From JBHHUI01 sp965248775 (GTDB lineage: Bacteria; Chloroflexota; Anaerolineae; Anaerolineales; JBHHUI01), in assembly GCA_965248775.1 (NCBI GenBank), contig OZ252150.1:4092001-4156000 (forward strand): 64,000 bases of DNA, written 5' to 3'. The notes under the pieces were generated by a model. It worked only from the letters and a program-made list of their open reading frames with translations. It did no database searches and was not told where the DNA came from. Positions 8,724-17,386 of the stretch are shown piece by piece (within the stretch, counting starts at the first letter, position 1; every line of letters begins with the position of its first letter). Both the position numbers and the translations under genes were made by a program.

Positions 8724-9293
8724 CTACTCTACCAGTAGTTGTTCGAGGATCGTGGTGAGCTGCGTCCGATTCGTCGGCCCGATGATCGTTTCTGCCAGTT
8801 GGCCGTCCGGCCCTACAATATATGTCTCGGGCACGCCCCGAATTCGGTAGGCTTGCGAAATTCGCGTGCCGAGGTCGGGGCCATTGGGATAGGTCACGTT
8901 GTGCCGCACGATGAACTCCAGTGCCTCGCGCTCGGTATCCACGTAATCCACGCCAAGGAAGATGACTCCGCGCTCGCGATAGGCAAGCCAGGTCTCTTCG
9001 AGATCAGCAGCTTCAATTTCGCAAGGCCCACACCACGAAGCCCAGAAGTTGATCACGACCACTTGTCCCGCAAGATCGGAAAGCGTGATTTCTTCGCCAT
9101 CGAAAGTGTTGAGGGTGAAATCCGGTGCGCCGCCGCTCGAAACCGGACCGAGCGTTACCTGATAGAGCTTGACGCCGACAATCGCCAGAATGGCAGCAAG
9201 CGCCAGCCACACCGCGATTTGCCCCCAGCGGACCGGGTTTGCATTTCTATTTTCATTAACGGCGATGATTGCATCGCCGGTCGGGGTTGTCAT
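8724..9293 (-). CDS. ccmG: Thiol-disulfide oxidoreductase CcmG/ResA
   Basis: 189 residues: an N-terminal membrane anchor (about 25-45) followed by a thioredoxin fold with the WCGPC active site (Cys88, Cys91), the cis-Pro region GVPETYIV and GPDGQ turn of the TlpA/ResA/CcmG family. It keeps the CXXCH cysteines of apocytochrome reduced on the outer face of the membrane. It lies 28 bases after ccmH in the operon. Confidence 0.88.
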   Translation of the reverse strand: MTTPTGDAIIAVNENRNANPVRWGQIAVWLALAAILAIVGVKLYQVTLGPVSSGGAPDFTLNTFDGEEITLSDLAGQVVVINFWASWCGPCEIEAADLEETWLAYRERGVIFLGVDYVDTEREALEFIVRHNVTYPNGPDLGTRISQAYRIRGVPETYIVGPDGQLAETIIGPTNRTQLTTILEQLLVE

Positions 9294-9320
9294 CGTTATC
9301 GTTTAGAAATCACGACCGCA

Positions 9321-9878
9321 TTAACGCCTTTGATCGAGCAGCCGTTCCAAACGCGCAACATATTCGTCATCGCTCCCCGCAGCGCCGGTTGTGACGGTCG
9401 CGGCCTGCGCTGCTGCCGATCTGCGCAGATAGCGCCACAAAAAAAACGCGCCGCCCATCACAGCCAGTGGGGGCAGCAACCAGAATACGATGTTCAAGCC
9501 GCGCGCTGGCGGTTCGGCCAACACGCGGTCGCCGTACTGGTTCGCGAAATATTGCTTGATCTCTTCTGCGCTGCGGCCCTCGCCAAGTAGCTCGCGGATG
9601 GTAGCGCGCCACTGCGCACACGCTTGCGTGCCACAGACATCCAGCGGCACGTTTTCGCACACCGGACAATATAGACCTTTCGCAATGACGTTTACTTCAT
9701 CGTCTGTCGGGTCTGTCTGCGCAATTGCAACTCCGAGCGGCAAAAGAATTAACGCCAGGGCGCAGAGAAGCAAAGGTGCACCCACCCCCGCACCTCGGGC
9801 GCGCGCCCGAATTCGGGGAGGGGCGGGCGGCGACAGCGGCCGGGCGAGGGGCAAGACTCTCACGAGCTTAGAAAGCAT
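9321..9878 (-). CDS. ccmH: Cytochrome c maturation protein CcmH (CcmH/CycL/NrfF)
   Basis: The frame is open up to 10037, but the Met at 9878 gives 185 residues, lies 25 bases after the ccmF stop and heads a signal/TM region. The redox motif is GLYCPVCENV (Cys71, Cys74), in place of the usual RCLVCQN. Two further cysteines (82, 87) follow. The segment LLGEGRSAEEIKQYFANQYG is diagnostic for the family, and a C-terminal helix anchors it. CcmH reduces apocytochrome for the CcmF ligase. Confidence 0.87.
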   Translation of the reverse strand: MLSKLVRVLPLARPLSPPAPPRIRARARGAGVGAPLLLCALALILLPLGVAIAQTDPTDDEVNVIAKGLYCPVCENVPLDVCGTQACAQWRATIRELLGEGRSAEEIKQYFANQYGDRVLAEPPARGLNIVFWLLPPLAVMGGAFFLWRYLRRSAAAQAATVTTGAAGSDDEYVARLERLLDQRR

Positions 9879-9903
9879 CCATTTCACTTGAGTAAAAGTG
9901 TGT

Positions 9904-11964
9904 TCAGTCCGCGCCCGAGGCCGCCAGCACCGGTTGCGAACGCATTTCGTATTCGCGGTATTCCCTGCGATCTGGCCAGGCAGCCACAAGCGTACCAAAG
10001 ATGAACACAAAGCCGCCAGCCCATAGCCAGTTGACAAGCGGATTTACGAAGATCTTGAAAGTCGCGCCGCCAGCAGCCACCGGCTCCCAGCCAACCAACA
10101 GCACGTAGAAATCTCCCTCAATCGTGCTGCGTATACCCGGGATGGTCATGGGTTGCCCGCTATCCACGTAAAAATCGCGGCGTGGGTGTAGTGCACCAAC
10201 CCGCGCGCCATCTTTGAAAATGCTCACTGCGGCGCGCGTCACCAGGCGGCCATCCTCTGTCGGGAATTCTGAGAGCGAGTCGTAGATCATCACATAATCG
10301 CCGATGGTGATCTGCTCACCGTACGCGAGCGTCCCTTGTGTCTCTTCTTGGAACATCTCAATACCGATAATGCCGACTGCCATAAAGACGACACCTAAAT
10401 GGATGAGATAGCCGCCATAGCGACGGCGGTTGCGCGCTGCGAGGTTCCAAAGTGCCATTCCTAGAGTATCCCCAGTAGAACGCTTGCGAGCAGCAGCGCC
10501 CCGATAGAACTCATACAGCGTGACAAATCCTACAAATGCCGCCAGCCACAGACCGACGAGGGCAGCCACTTTGGTTACACCCGTGAGCAGCGCGATGATA
10601 GGCACAAGGAACGACAAAACTGTCGGTTTCCAGATCGCATTCCCAAGACGCTTAAACGTTGTCACGCGCCAGGCAGCCAGTGGCGCCACGCCCATCAATA
10701 ACAACAATCCGGCAAATTGTGGGCCGGTCGTACGCTCGTAAAACGGTGGCCCCACTGTGACCTTTTGCCCCGTTACAAGCTCCGAGATGAGCGGATAGAT
10801 GACGCCCCAAAAACACGCCACCAGGATGCCCATAAAGAGCAGGTTGTTCAGCAGGAATAAGCCTTCGCGCGAGAGCCAGGTATCAAGCTGGTGATCGCTT
10901 GCGAGTAACTCCCACCTACGGAAAAGCAACGCCAACGAGGTGACAAACGTGATCGCAATGAAACCAAAGAACAGCGGCCCGATGGCGCTCTGTGCAAATG
11001 CGTGCACCGAAGACAACACACCGGAGCGCGTGAGGAATGTGCCGAAGATGACCAGCGCATACATCAGGATGACCAGGACTATGTTCCAGCGCTTGAACAT
11101 GCCGCGCTTTTCCTGGATCATGACCGAATGCAGGAAGGCTGTACCTGTCAGCCAGGGCATGAAGGCAGCGATCTCCACCGGGTCCCAGCCCCAGTAGCCA
11201 CCCCATCCGAGCACATCGTAAGCCCAGCGGCCACCGAGCAACAATCCGAGCGATAGAAACAACCAGGACACTAACGTCCAACGGCGCGTGACTTTGATCC
11301 AGGCGTCGTCCTTGCGGCCGACAACCAGTGCACCGATCGCAAAACTGAACGGGATGACAAGCCCCACGAAGCCAAGATAGAGCATGGGAGGATGGATGAT
11401 CATGCCGGGATGCCGCAACAGTGGATTGAGACCACTGCCGTCCGCCAGCGCAAACGGCGTAGCCCCGACGGGCTGCAGGACACCTGCTGTGATCTGCCCA
11501 AACCGATCCGCCCAGAACTTTGCGAACGGGTTCTCTACGAACACGACCAAGCCGACGAAGAACGCCAGCGTAATCATGCAAGAAATGATGACATAGGGTT
11601 GCATATCCCGTTCGCGTGTCCAGTCGCGCAGCATCACCAGACCAGTGTAAGTAGACATGAGCCACGACCAGAACAACAGGCTGCCCGCCTGCCCACCCCA
11701 TAATGCGGTGACCTTCAGATACCACGGCATGGCCCGGCTCGTGACGTTGGAGACATACTCCAGCGTATAGTTTTCTGTGATAAGTTGATGGACAAGGATC
11801 AGGCAGGCCAATGAGAGCAGCGGCCAGGTCACAATGCTGGCCCGGCGCGCCGACTCAATCCACTGTGGTTTCCGTTGGTATGCGCCGATGCCGGCCGCAA
11901 TTGCAGCAAAGAACGCCGCCGCAAGCGACAGGACAGTCGCGCTATAGCCGAGGTTGGCGATCAA
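9904..11964 (-). CDS. ccmF: Heme lyase CcmF (CcmF/NrfE family)
   Basis: 686 residues with about 15 transmembrane segments. The WWD heme-handling domain is WGGYWGWDPVEIAAFMPWL, and four loop/helix histidines (e.g. HPGMIIHPPMLY, TAFLHS) match the CcmF heme ligands. CcmF ligates heme from CcmE to apocytochrome. The start is a TTG at 11964, with GGGAGG ten bases ahead. It is preceded by a stable hairpin that separates it from ccmE. Confidence 0.93.
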   Translation of the reverse strand: MIANLGYSATVLSLAAAFFAAIAAGIGAYQRKPQWIESARRASIVTWPLLSLACLILVHQLITENYTLEYVSNVTSRAMPWYLKVTALWGGQAGSLLFWSWLMSTYTGLVMLRDWTRERDMQPYVIISCMITLAFFVGLVVFVENPFAKFWADRFGQITAGVLQPVGATPFALADGSGLNPLLRHPGMIIHPPMLYLGFVGLVIPFSFAIGALVVGRKDDAWIKVTRRWTLVSWLFLSLGLLLGGRWAYDVLGWGGYWGWDPVEIAAFMPWLTGTAFLHSVMIQEKRGMFKRWNIVLVILMYALVIFGTFLTRSGVLSSVHAFAQSAIGPLFFGFIAITFVTSLALLFRRWELLASDHQLDTWLSREGLFLLNNLLFMGILVACFWGVIYPLISELVTGQKVTVGPPFYERTTGPQFAGLLLLMGVAPLAAWRVTTFKRLGNAIWKPTVLSFLVPIIALLTGVTKVAALVGLWLAAFVGFVTLYEFYRGAAARKRSTGDTLGMALWNLAARNRRRYGGYLIHLGVVFMAVGIIGIEMFQEETQGTLAYGEQITIGDYVMIYDSLSEFPTEDGRLVTRAAVSIFKDGARVGALHPRRDFYVDSGQPMTIPGIRSTIEGDFYVLLVGWEPVAAGGATFKIFVNPLVNWLWAGGFVFIFGTLVAAWPDRREYREYEMRSQPVLAASGAD

Positions 11965-12000
11965 TGTTGGCGGGCCTCCCGGTTGTGATTAATTGAGAGA

Positions 12001-12032
12001 AGAGGGTAGGGATGTTCGTATCTCTACCCTCT
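12001..12032 (-). other. Intercistronic hairpin between ccmE and ccmF
   Basis: AGAGGGTAG at 12001-12009 pairs perfectly with CTACCCTCT at 12024-12032, and the inner bases extend the stem. It lies in the 77-base gap between two genes of the same operon and lacks a U-run, so it is more likely an mRNA processing or stability element than a terminator. Confidence 0.5.
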
Positions 12033-12041
12033 ATTTGTTCA

Positions 12042-12551
12042 TTAGGCTGCCATCTGTGAGGGCAGCTCTTCTTCGTAGCGCGTGGGGCACTTGAGCAATA
12101 ACGTGTCTGCGTAGAAGATGCCATCTTCGCCTATTTGGCCGTCCATGATGGCCTGCGCTTCGTGTTGCAGCAGGTCAGGTTTGGGGCCGATGTAAACAAC
12201 TTGCAATTGGGCCGCATTCGGATCGCTCACAGCCCGGTGCAGCACGGTTGCCAGGCCGCCCTGCGCATCAATCTCGTCCTGATCGCCCGGCATATTCACT
12301 GCGGTAAAACGCAATTCGAGCGAATTTGCATCATAGACAATCGTGTCGCCTATTATGGCGCCAGAGATGCGCACGTTCTCCCCGACGGCTCCCTGTGATT
12401 GAAGCTCTTCAACAGTATAGAAATACTGACTGGTGCTGGTGGTCGTGCTCGCAATCAGATATACGATGGCAGCAATGATAAGAAAACCACCCACCAGGAA
12501 TTTCCTGCGTTTGGGGGCTGTCGTGGGAGCCACCTCAATAGCAGAACTCAT
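12042..12551 (-). CDS. ccmE: Heme chaperone CcmE, Cys-type (CXXXY) variant
   Basis: 169 residues: basic N-terminus, one anchor helix (about 18-35) and the CcmE OB-fold (VVYIGPKPDLL, then IGEDGIFYADTLLLK). The classical heme-binding HDENY motif is replaced by CPTRY: Cys155 takes the place of the covalent His and Tyr159 is kept. This is the CXXXY form known from archaea and some sulfate reducers. It is first in the ccm operon; RBS GAAGGTG lies ahead of the ATG. Confidence 0.88.
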   Translation of the reverse strand: MSSAIEVAPTTAPKRRKFLVGGFLIIAAIVYLIASTTTSTSQYFYTVEELQSQGAVGENVRISGAIIGDTIVYDANSLELRFTAVNMPGDQDEIDAQGGLATVLHRAVSDPNAAQLQVVYIGPKPDLLQHEAQAIMDGQIGEDGIFYADTLLLKCPTRYEEELPSQMAA

Positions 12552-12591
12552 AAGACACCTTCTATTCGAATTTTCACAATTAAGTACTGTT

Positions 12592-12618
12592 ATTTTACCT
12601 GATTTAGATATTTGTTAA
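12592..12618 (-). promoter_or_regulatory. Possible promoter of the ccm operon
   Basis: On the minus strand, TTAACA (12618-12613) and TAAAAT (12597-12592) are spaced by 15 bases in an AT-rich stretch about 40 bases before the ccmE start. The spacing is short, so the assignment is weak. No other promoter-like pair is evident in the 240-base gap. Confidence 0.35.
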
Positions 12619-12727
12619 ATGTAGGCCATGTCACATCGAGGTGTTGTTGATGAATGAAAGTTTGCCTCTGACGGAAGGTGTTCCGGTTGTTTGCTGCATC
12701 ATTCTTCTGCGTTCGTCTGTTTGCGCA

Positions 12728-12763
12728 CAAAAAGAAACGCCCCGACGATTCGAGCCGGGGCGT
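12728..12763 (-). terminator. Intrinsic terminator of the Rieske/cytochrome b operon
   Basis: ACGCCCCG (12737-12744) and CGGGGCGT (12756-12763) form a GC-rich stem. Read on the minus strand it is followed by TTTCTTTTT. It lies 29 bases after the stop of the diheme cytochrome c and separates that operon from ccmE. Confidence 0.85.
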
Positions 12764-12791
12764 CTTATATTTCTTTCCAAAGGCGGGGAAC

Positions 12792-13640
12792 TTACTTCAG
12801 CGTCTCTAGATAAGCGATGATGTCCGCGACGTCTTGCGCCGTTAGACCGTCAGCGTAGATCGCGGGCATCACGCCAGCTGTGAAGCCTGTCGACAGATAG
12901 GCGTTCGGACTTACTATCGACTCACGCAGATACTCCACTGCGTTCGTCGCTTCCCCGGTATAGTCAGCCGCACTTACGATTTCTCCTGCCCGCATGCCGA
13001 TACCAGTTCCACTCGGGTGTGAATCGGCCAGCCAGGCCGGACCGACAGTTGCCGTAACATGGCAGCCAACGCAACCCAGATCCATGGTGATCTGCTCACC
13101 CCGGGCAGCATCTCCTGCTGGCAAAGTTGGATCGGTCAAGTTGGTGCCAATGCCTGCGGCAGCTGGCGCTTCGGCGGATGTTTCTGCGCCGACACCGGCT
13201 GTATACGCGAGTCTATAATTCATCACGAAGTCCACGAGGTTCTCAACCTGGTCTGTGCGCAGCGGACCGCCGTATTCCTGACTCCACGTGGGCATACGCT
13301 GTGGGTAGCTCGTGCCGGTTGATGCGAGCGGCCGGCCACCGGCGACGGTCAGGCGCACATAGTCCTCCAGCGCACCGCTCCAGCCCACCTCGGTGAGGCG
13401 CGTACCGTCAAACAGATCGGCGCTGTTCAGCGCAGGCGCCACGCCCGGGATGCCCTGCCCGGTGATGCCGTGACAAGACATGCAGTTCGATTCGAAGAGC
13501 GCCGCACCGGCTTCGATCGAGCGCGCCTCAAAGCCCGCATCGAAATCAGCCATACGAGCAGGCTCATTTATTGACACGAAGGCAACGATAATCATCGTTG
13601 CCACAACTAGCAGTGTTCCAACAACGACTCGCCAGGTCAT
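12792..13640 (-). CDS. Membrane-anchored diheme cytochrome c
   Basis: 282 residues: N-terminal signal-anchor (about 5-24), then two cytochrome c domains with CMSCH (53-57) and CVGCH (190-194); Met ligands are likely in QRMPTW and GVMPAIY. An Ala/Glu-rich linker joins the domains. It follows the cytochrome b gene by 3 bases, so it should be the cytochrome c subunit of the bc complex in the place of cytochrome c1 or f. Confidence 0.87.
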   Translation of the reverse strand: MTWRVVVGTLLVVATMIIVAFVSINEPARMADFDAGFEARSIEAGAALFESNCMSCHGITGQGIPGVAPALNSADLFDGTRLTEVGWSGALEDYVRLTVAGGRPLASTGTSYPQRMPTWSQEYGGPLRTDQVENLVDFVMNYRLAYTAGVGAETSAEAPAAAGIGTNLTDPTLPAGDAARGEQITMDLGCVGCHVTATVGPAWLADSHPSGTGIGMRAGEIVSAADYTGEATNAVEYLRESIVSPNAYLSTGFTAGVMPAIYADGLTAQDVADIIAYLETLK

Positions 13641-13643
13641 AGA

Positions 13644-15221
13644 CTATTCCTCGTAGTTCGAGTCTGCATGTAGATAGACGGGTAGCTCGGCTGCGTTCTC
13701 GCCGCCATTCCAGAGGACCCGTAGGGTGATCTTTTTGAGCCCCACCTGCCAATCTTCGATGATCATCACGCCCTCTGAATCAGGCAGATCGGCGCCGAAC
13801 TTGACGAGCTCTTCTTCATACAGTTCCATGAGTTCGAGCAAACCCGCCGTTGGGACGGCAGCCACTGCGTGGGTGGAATATTCGCCGGGGACCAGTTCTT
13901 CAGTGGGGGTGCCTCGCAACGGTCCTGGGTGGGTCTGCGGCGCCAGTACCGCGATCACTTCCTGATCTGGCGAGGACGAGACAGCGTAGAAGGGTGTTCC
14001 CATGTAGCTCAGAACAGCGAAGACCGCAACAGTAATTGCGGCAAACGACATCCCGAACCGCCGACGCACATAGCGTCTGCTCGGGCCGACTTCGATATAG
14101 GACAAGACAAAGGCAAAACTAAGCAACACGCCCGGAGCAATGACTCCCCAGAGCACCTTGTCGCCGAGTTTGAGCATTCCCTGCAGCCATAGGAAATACC
14201 ATGGAGCGGTCGTGTGCAACGGTGTGATCTGTGGGTCGGCATGCGGCTCAAGCGGTGCATGGAACAAATTCCCGACCGTCACGGCGAAGATGATCAGGAA
14301 CGTCCAAAGGGCGATCCAGTACAACTCCTTGGTCATCACGTCCGGCATGAAATAATCACGCACGCCCATCGGAACTTTGCGAGCGGTGTCTTCGCCATCC
14401 GCTTCCTCTCCCGGCGGTAGCGAGTGGCCATGGATGATGACTTTGTAATAGTGCACGCCGAGTAATATACCCAGAACGATCGGCAACGCCAGAACGTGCA
14501 GCAGATAGAAGCGCAGTAGGCCGATATCGCCAAAGCCGGGTCCGCCGCGCACCAAAATGTCCACAATGCGACCCACCGCCGGTGGCGGCGTCGCTTCGGC
14601 CATCGATGCACCGATGGTGACGGCCCACAACGAGAGCTGGTCCCAGGGTAGCAGGTAGCCGGAAAATGACAGGAACAGTGTGAACAACAGCAACCAGACA
14701 CCCGTGTGCCAGGTAAATTGCCGCGGCTTCTTGTAACTGCCGGTTACATAGGTACGCAACATGTGCAGCAGGACGATCGCCACCATCGCTTCGGCGCCGA
14801 TCTTGTGCAAGTCGCGCAGCAGCAAGCCCAGCGGCACATTGCCCATGATGTTGAGCATATTTTCGTAAGCAACCAATGGCGAAGGGGTGTACCACACCAT
14901 CAAAATGACGCCGGTTATCGTTTCCACCACGAGGAAGTAAACCGACAGGAAACCCAGGCGGAAGGTCGGATACCAAGGCATGACCTTCTTATTAAAGTAG
15001 GTGGGGCGCATATGCAACCAGAAGCCATCGGCATGTGGCTTCACACGCGGGTTCGGACGCGTCACTGGATCGCCGCGCAACATTGAGCGCACGGCTTCGA
15101 TATTCATTCCGGCCGTCAGACGCTCCACACTCTCGTCGGTTTTTGCGACCAACGCGTCTTTGAGACCCTTTTCTTTTATCTCATCGAGAAAAGGACTATG
15201 GACCTTAAAAAGCTCAGCCAT
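13644..15221 (-). CDS. Cytochrome b (b6/subunit IV-type fusion) of a bc complex
   Basis: 525 residues. The N-terminal half is cytochrome b6-like, with heme-ligand histidines in HKIGAEAMVAIVLLHMLR and in HVLALPIVLGILLGVHYYK and the GYLLPWDQ motif. The C-terminal part contains APWYFLWLQGML (equivalent of the PEWY Qo-site motif, here PWYF) and three more helices. An extra soluble C-terminal tail of about 110 residues (from PFYAVSSSPDQE) has no obvious match. It is transcribed between Rieske and the diheme cytochrome. Confidence 0.9.
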   Translation of the reverse strand: MAELFKVHSPFLDEIKEKGLKDALVAKTDESVERLTAGMNIEAVRSMLRGDPVTRPNPRVKPHADGFWLHMRPTYFNKKVMPWYPTFRLGFLSVYFLVVETITGVILMVWYTPSPLVAYENMLNIMGNVPLGLLLRDLHKIGAEAMVAIVLLHMLRTYVTGSYKKPRQFTWHTGVWLLLFTLFLSFSGYLLPWDQLSLWAVTIGASMAEATPPPAVGRIVDILVRGGPGFGDIGLLRFYLLHVLALPIVLGILLGVHYYKVIIHGHSLPPGEEADGEDTARKVPMGVRDYFMPDVMTKELYWIALWTFLIIFAVTVGNLFHAPLEPHADPQITPLHTTAPWYFLWLQGMLKLGDKVLWGVIAPGVLLSFAFVLSYIEVGPSRRYVRRRFGMSFAAITVAVFAVLSYMGTPFYAVSSSPDQEVIAVLAPQTHPGPLRGTPTEELVPGEYSTHAVAAVPTAGLLELMELYEEELVKFGADLPDSEGVMIIEDWQVGLKKITLRVLWNGGENAAELPVYLHADSNYEE

Positions 15222-15267
15222 GGGTATCTCCCGAAGCTATACAAATTTTTCCTGTCATAGTGTGATC

Positions 15268-15903
15268 CTACACACCGCCACCGGCTTGCGTGTTGAGAGC
15301 GCCGTTAATGCGTTGGCCCGTATCTACTATGATTTCGGCCGCATTGGATGGAATCTCAAGTGCGCCAGCTTCTTCCAAGCGGCCCTCACCGACCGTGCTG
15401 ACCTCCGCGATGACGTTGCCACTCGCATCGGCAAAGACGAATTCAAACGTATCCAGGTTGCGTGTGGCCGGCCCGTCGATGCGCGTGCCGTTTGCCAGAT
15501 ACTTCGAACCGTGGCAAGGACACTCGAAGCGATCGTTCGTCGGCACCCACTTATAGAGGCAGCCGAGATGAACGCAGACCTTATACAGTACCTTCAAGCC
15601 GGGCTGGATAATGTAGTCTGCCGGTTGGCGGGGTTCATTCAGTGCCTGTTCACCCAGGTTGGAAACCCAGAAGCGACCGGCCGGAAAATCTTTCGGTCCA
15701 GTGTCCACGGACGGAAAATTGGCGATCGCTACTCTTATTTTGCCGCCGAACTCGCCTTCCCGAAAGCGCGGAAATATGAACCAAATCATCAGTCCGGTGA
15801 ATTCTGCGGTGAAGATCGCCATAGAGGCGGCCCACACATAATACAGAAATTCGCGCCGGGTCATAGGCGCAATCTGCGGACCGGCTGTTGCCTTAACGGT
15901 CAT
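15268..15903 (-). CDS. Rieske [2Fe-2S] protein
   Basis: 211 residues. A Tat-like MTRREFLYYVW leads into an anchor helix (about 22-44). The cluster boxes are CVHLGC (Cys110, His112, Cys115) and CPCHGS (Cys128, Cys130, His131), giving two Cys and two His ligands plus the usual disulfide pair. It is the first gene of the bc operon. Quinol oxidation by this complex would supply electrons to the cytochrome c domains. Confidence 0.93.
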   Translation of the reverse strand: MTVKATAGPQIAPMTRREFLYYVWAASMAIFTAEFTGLMIWFIFPRFREGEFGGKIRVAIANFPSVDTGPKDFPAGRFWVSNLGEQALNEPRQPADYIIQPGLKVLYKVCVHLGCLYKWVPTNDRFECPCHGSKYLANGTRIDGPATRNLDTFEFVFADASGNVIAEVSTVGEGRLEEAGALEIPSNAAEIIVDTGQRINGALNTQAGGGV

Positions 15904-16009
15904 GGTTACTCATCCTTACAAATCAAAAGGTATGCTTTTGTTGTTTGGTAGAAAGATAAACGGTCATGAATCGCTTTTTTCAAGATAGAAGTATGGCTGG
16001 CGACGCGGG

Positions 16010-16038
16010 ATTATACCGTGTTCGTATAGGATAAGGAA
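16010..16038 (-). promoter_or_regulatory. Possible promoter of the Rieske/cytochrome b operon
   Basis: Minus-strand TATAAT (16015-16010) followed by CC, in a gene-free stretch about 105 bases ahead of the Rieske start. The expected -35 (TTCCTT, 16038-16033) is poor. The box shares TATAATCC with the promoters proposed at 20581 and 62928. The rest of the 328-base gap holds the divergent promoter for RNase D and nothing else recognisable. Confidence 0.4.
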
Positions 16039-16137
16039 GAGGTCGTCGTGTACAGCCCACTTATTTCCAGCAAATTAACTCTTCTAGAGCTTGTTTGCTA
16101 AATTTATCACAATTGAAATAGAGAGTCAACAGAATGG

Positions 16138-16165
16138 TTGACATGCATGCGGATGGTCGGATAAT
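16138..16165 (+). promoter_or_regulatory. Sigma-70-type promoter for RNase D
   Basis: TTGACA (16138-16143), 16-base spacer, GATAAT (16160-16165), with the GTG start of the next gene about 65 bases downstream. This is one of the best -35/-10 pairs in the window. Confidence 0.6.
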
Positions 16166-16231
16166 AGGACAACATTCCTCTTCTAACTTACACCTCACCT
16201 TTTATGAAACAAACAAGATAGTAACCAGACT

Positions 16232-17383
16232 GTGAAAATAGCCAACCTAGCAGCGCCTACATTTGTGGCTGCCCAGAGCGAACTCGATACGCTTCTGAAC
16301 ACATTAAGCGTTCAATCTACGATCGCAGTTGATACGGAATCAAATTCACTCTTCGCCTACGAAGAGCGCGTTTGCCTGATCCAGTTCTCGACCGAGGCGC
16401 ACGATTACATTGTCGATCCTCTAGCGTTGCAAGACATCTCCCCGCTTGGTGCTATTTTCGCAGATGCGCGCATCGAAAAAATATTCCATGCCGCCGAATA
16501 CGATCTGATTGGATTGCGCCGGGACTTCAACTGGAATGTAGAAAACGTTTTCGATACGATGATTGCGGCGCGCACATTGGGCTGGCAGCGCGTCGGCCTG
16601 GCTTCTATTCTCGAAAACGAATTTGGTGTAAAGCTGAACAAGCGTTTTCAGCGTGCAGATTGGGGGAAGCGCCCCCTGAGCAAAGAGCAGCTCGCGTATG
16701 CACGCATGGATACGCATTACCTGCTACCTATACGCGAACGGCTGGCGAACGAATTGCGCGCAAACGATCAGTTGGAAGAAGCCCGGGAAGAATTCGAGCG
16801 CATTCGGCGCAGCAGTCTGCGCAGCAAACCTGAGAAAACAGATGAGCCGAACCCGGATGGCTTCTGGCGGATTTCGGGCGCACGCGATCTCAATGGCAGA
16901 CAGGCCGCCATTCTGCGCGAACTCTATCTCTATCGCGAGCGGGCTGCGCGCAATTGGGATCGACCTCCGTTCAAAGTTATCGGAAATGAAACACTGATTG
17001 CCATTGCACTCAAGAAACCGCGCGTACAGCAGGAGCTTGAATCCATAAAAGGCATGACCCCCCGCCAGTTGCGGCGGCATGGCGAGCGTCTGATCGAAGC
17101 GGTCCAAACTGCGCGCGACGCACCGAAGCCAAAGCCACCCTCATTCCAGCGCGTGGCTGACGACGTCTTGCAGCGCTATGAAGCGCTGCATCAATGGCGC
17201 AAGAAACGCGCTCGCAAACGTGGCGTGGAATCGGATGTCATCCTGGCACGCGAAGTTTTATGGGACCTGGCCCGCACAAATCCAGCCACGCTCGCTGAAC
17301 TCGAGTCGATTTCGGAGCTGGGCCCGTGGCGGCGGGAGAATTACGGCCTAGATATTCTCAACGTTCTAGAGGAGCAAAGGTAA
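16232..17383 (+). CDS. rnd: Ribonuclease D (DEDD exonuclease with HRDC domain)
   Basis: 383 residues with a GTG start. The exonuclease domain has VDTESNS (Exo I Asp/Glu), AAEYDLIGL, NVFDTMIAARTLG (Exo II) and YARMDTHYLL (Exo III Tyr/Asp). Two HRDC-like helical domains follow from about 215 (LRELYLYRERAARNWDRPPF). RNase D trims the 3' ends of tRNA and other stable RNA. The beta-CASP nuclease gene begins 3 bases later, which suggests an RNA-processing operon. Confidence 0.9.
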   Translation: MKIANLAAPTFVAAQSELDTLLNTLSVQSTIAVDTESNSLFAYEERVCLIQFSTEAHDYIVDPLALQDISPLGAIFADARIEKIFHAAEYDLIGLRRDFNWNVENVFDTMIAARTLGWQRVGLASILENEFGVKLNKRFQRADWGKRPLSKEQLAYARMDTHYLLPIRERLANELRANDQLEEAREEFERIRRSSLRSKPEKTDEPNPDGFWRISGARDLNGRQAAILRELYLYRERAARNWDRPPFKVIGNETLIAIALKKPRVQQELESIKGMTPRQLRRHGERLIEAVQTARDAPKPKPPSFQRVADDVLQRYEALHQWRKKRARKRGVESDVILAREVLWDLARTNPATLAELESISELGPWRRENYGLDILNVLEEQR

Positions 17384-17386
17384 TCG

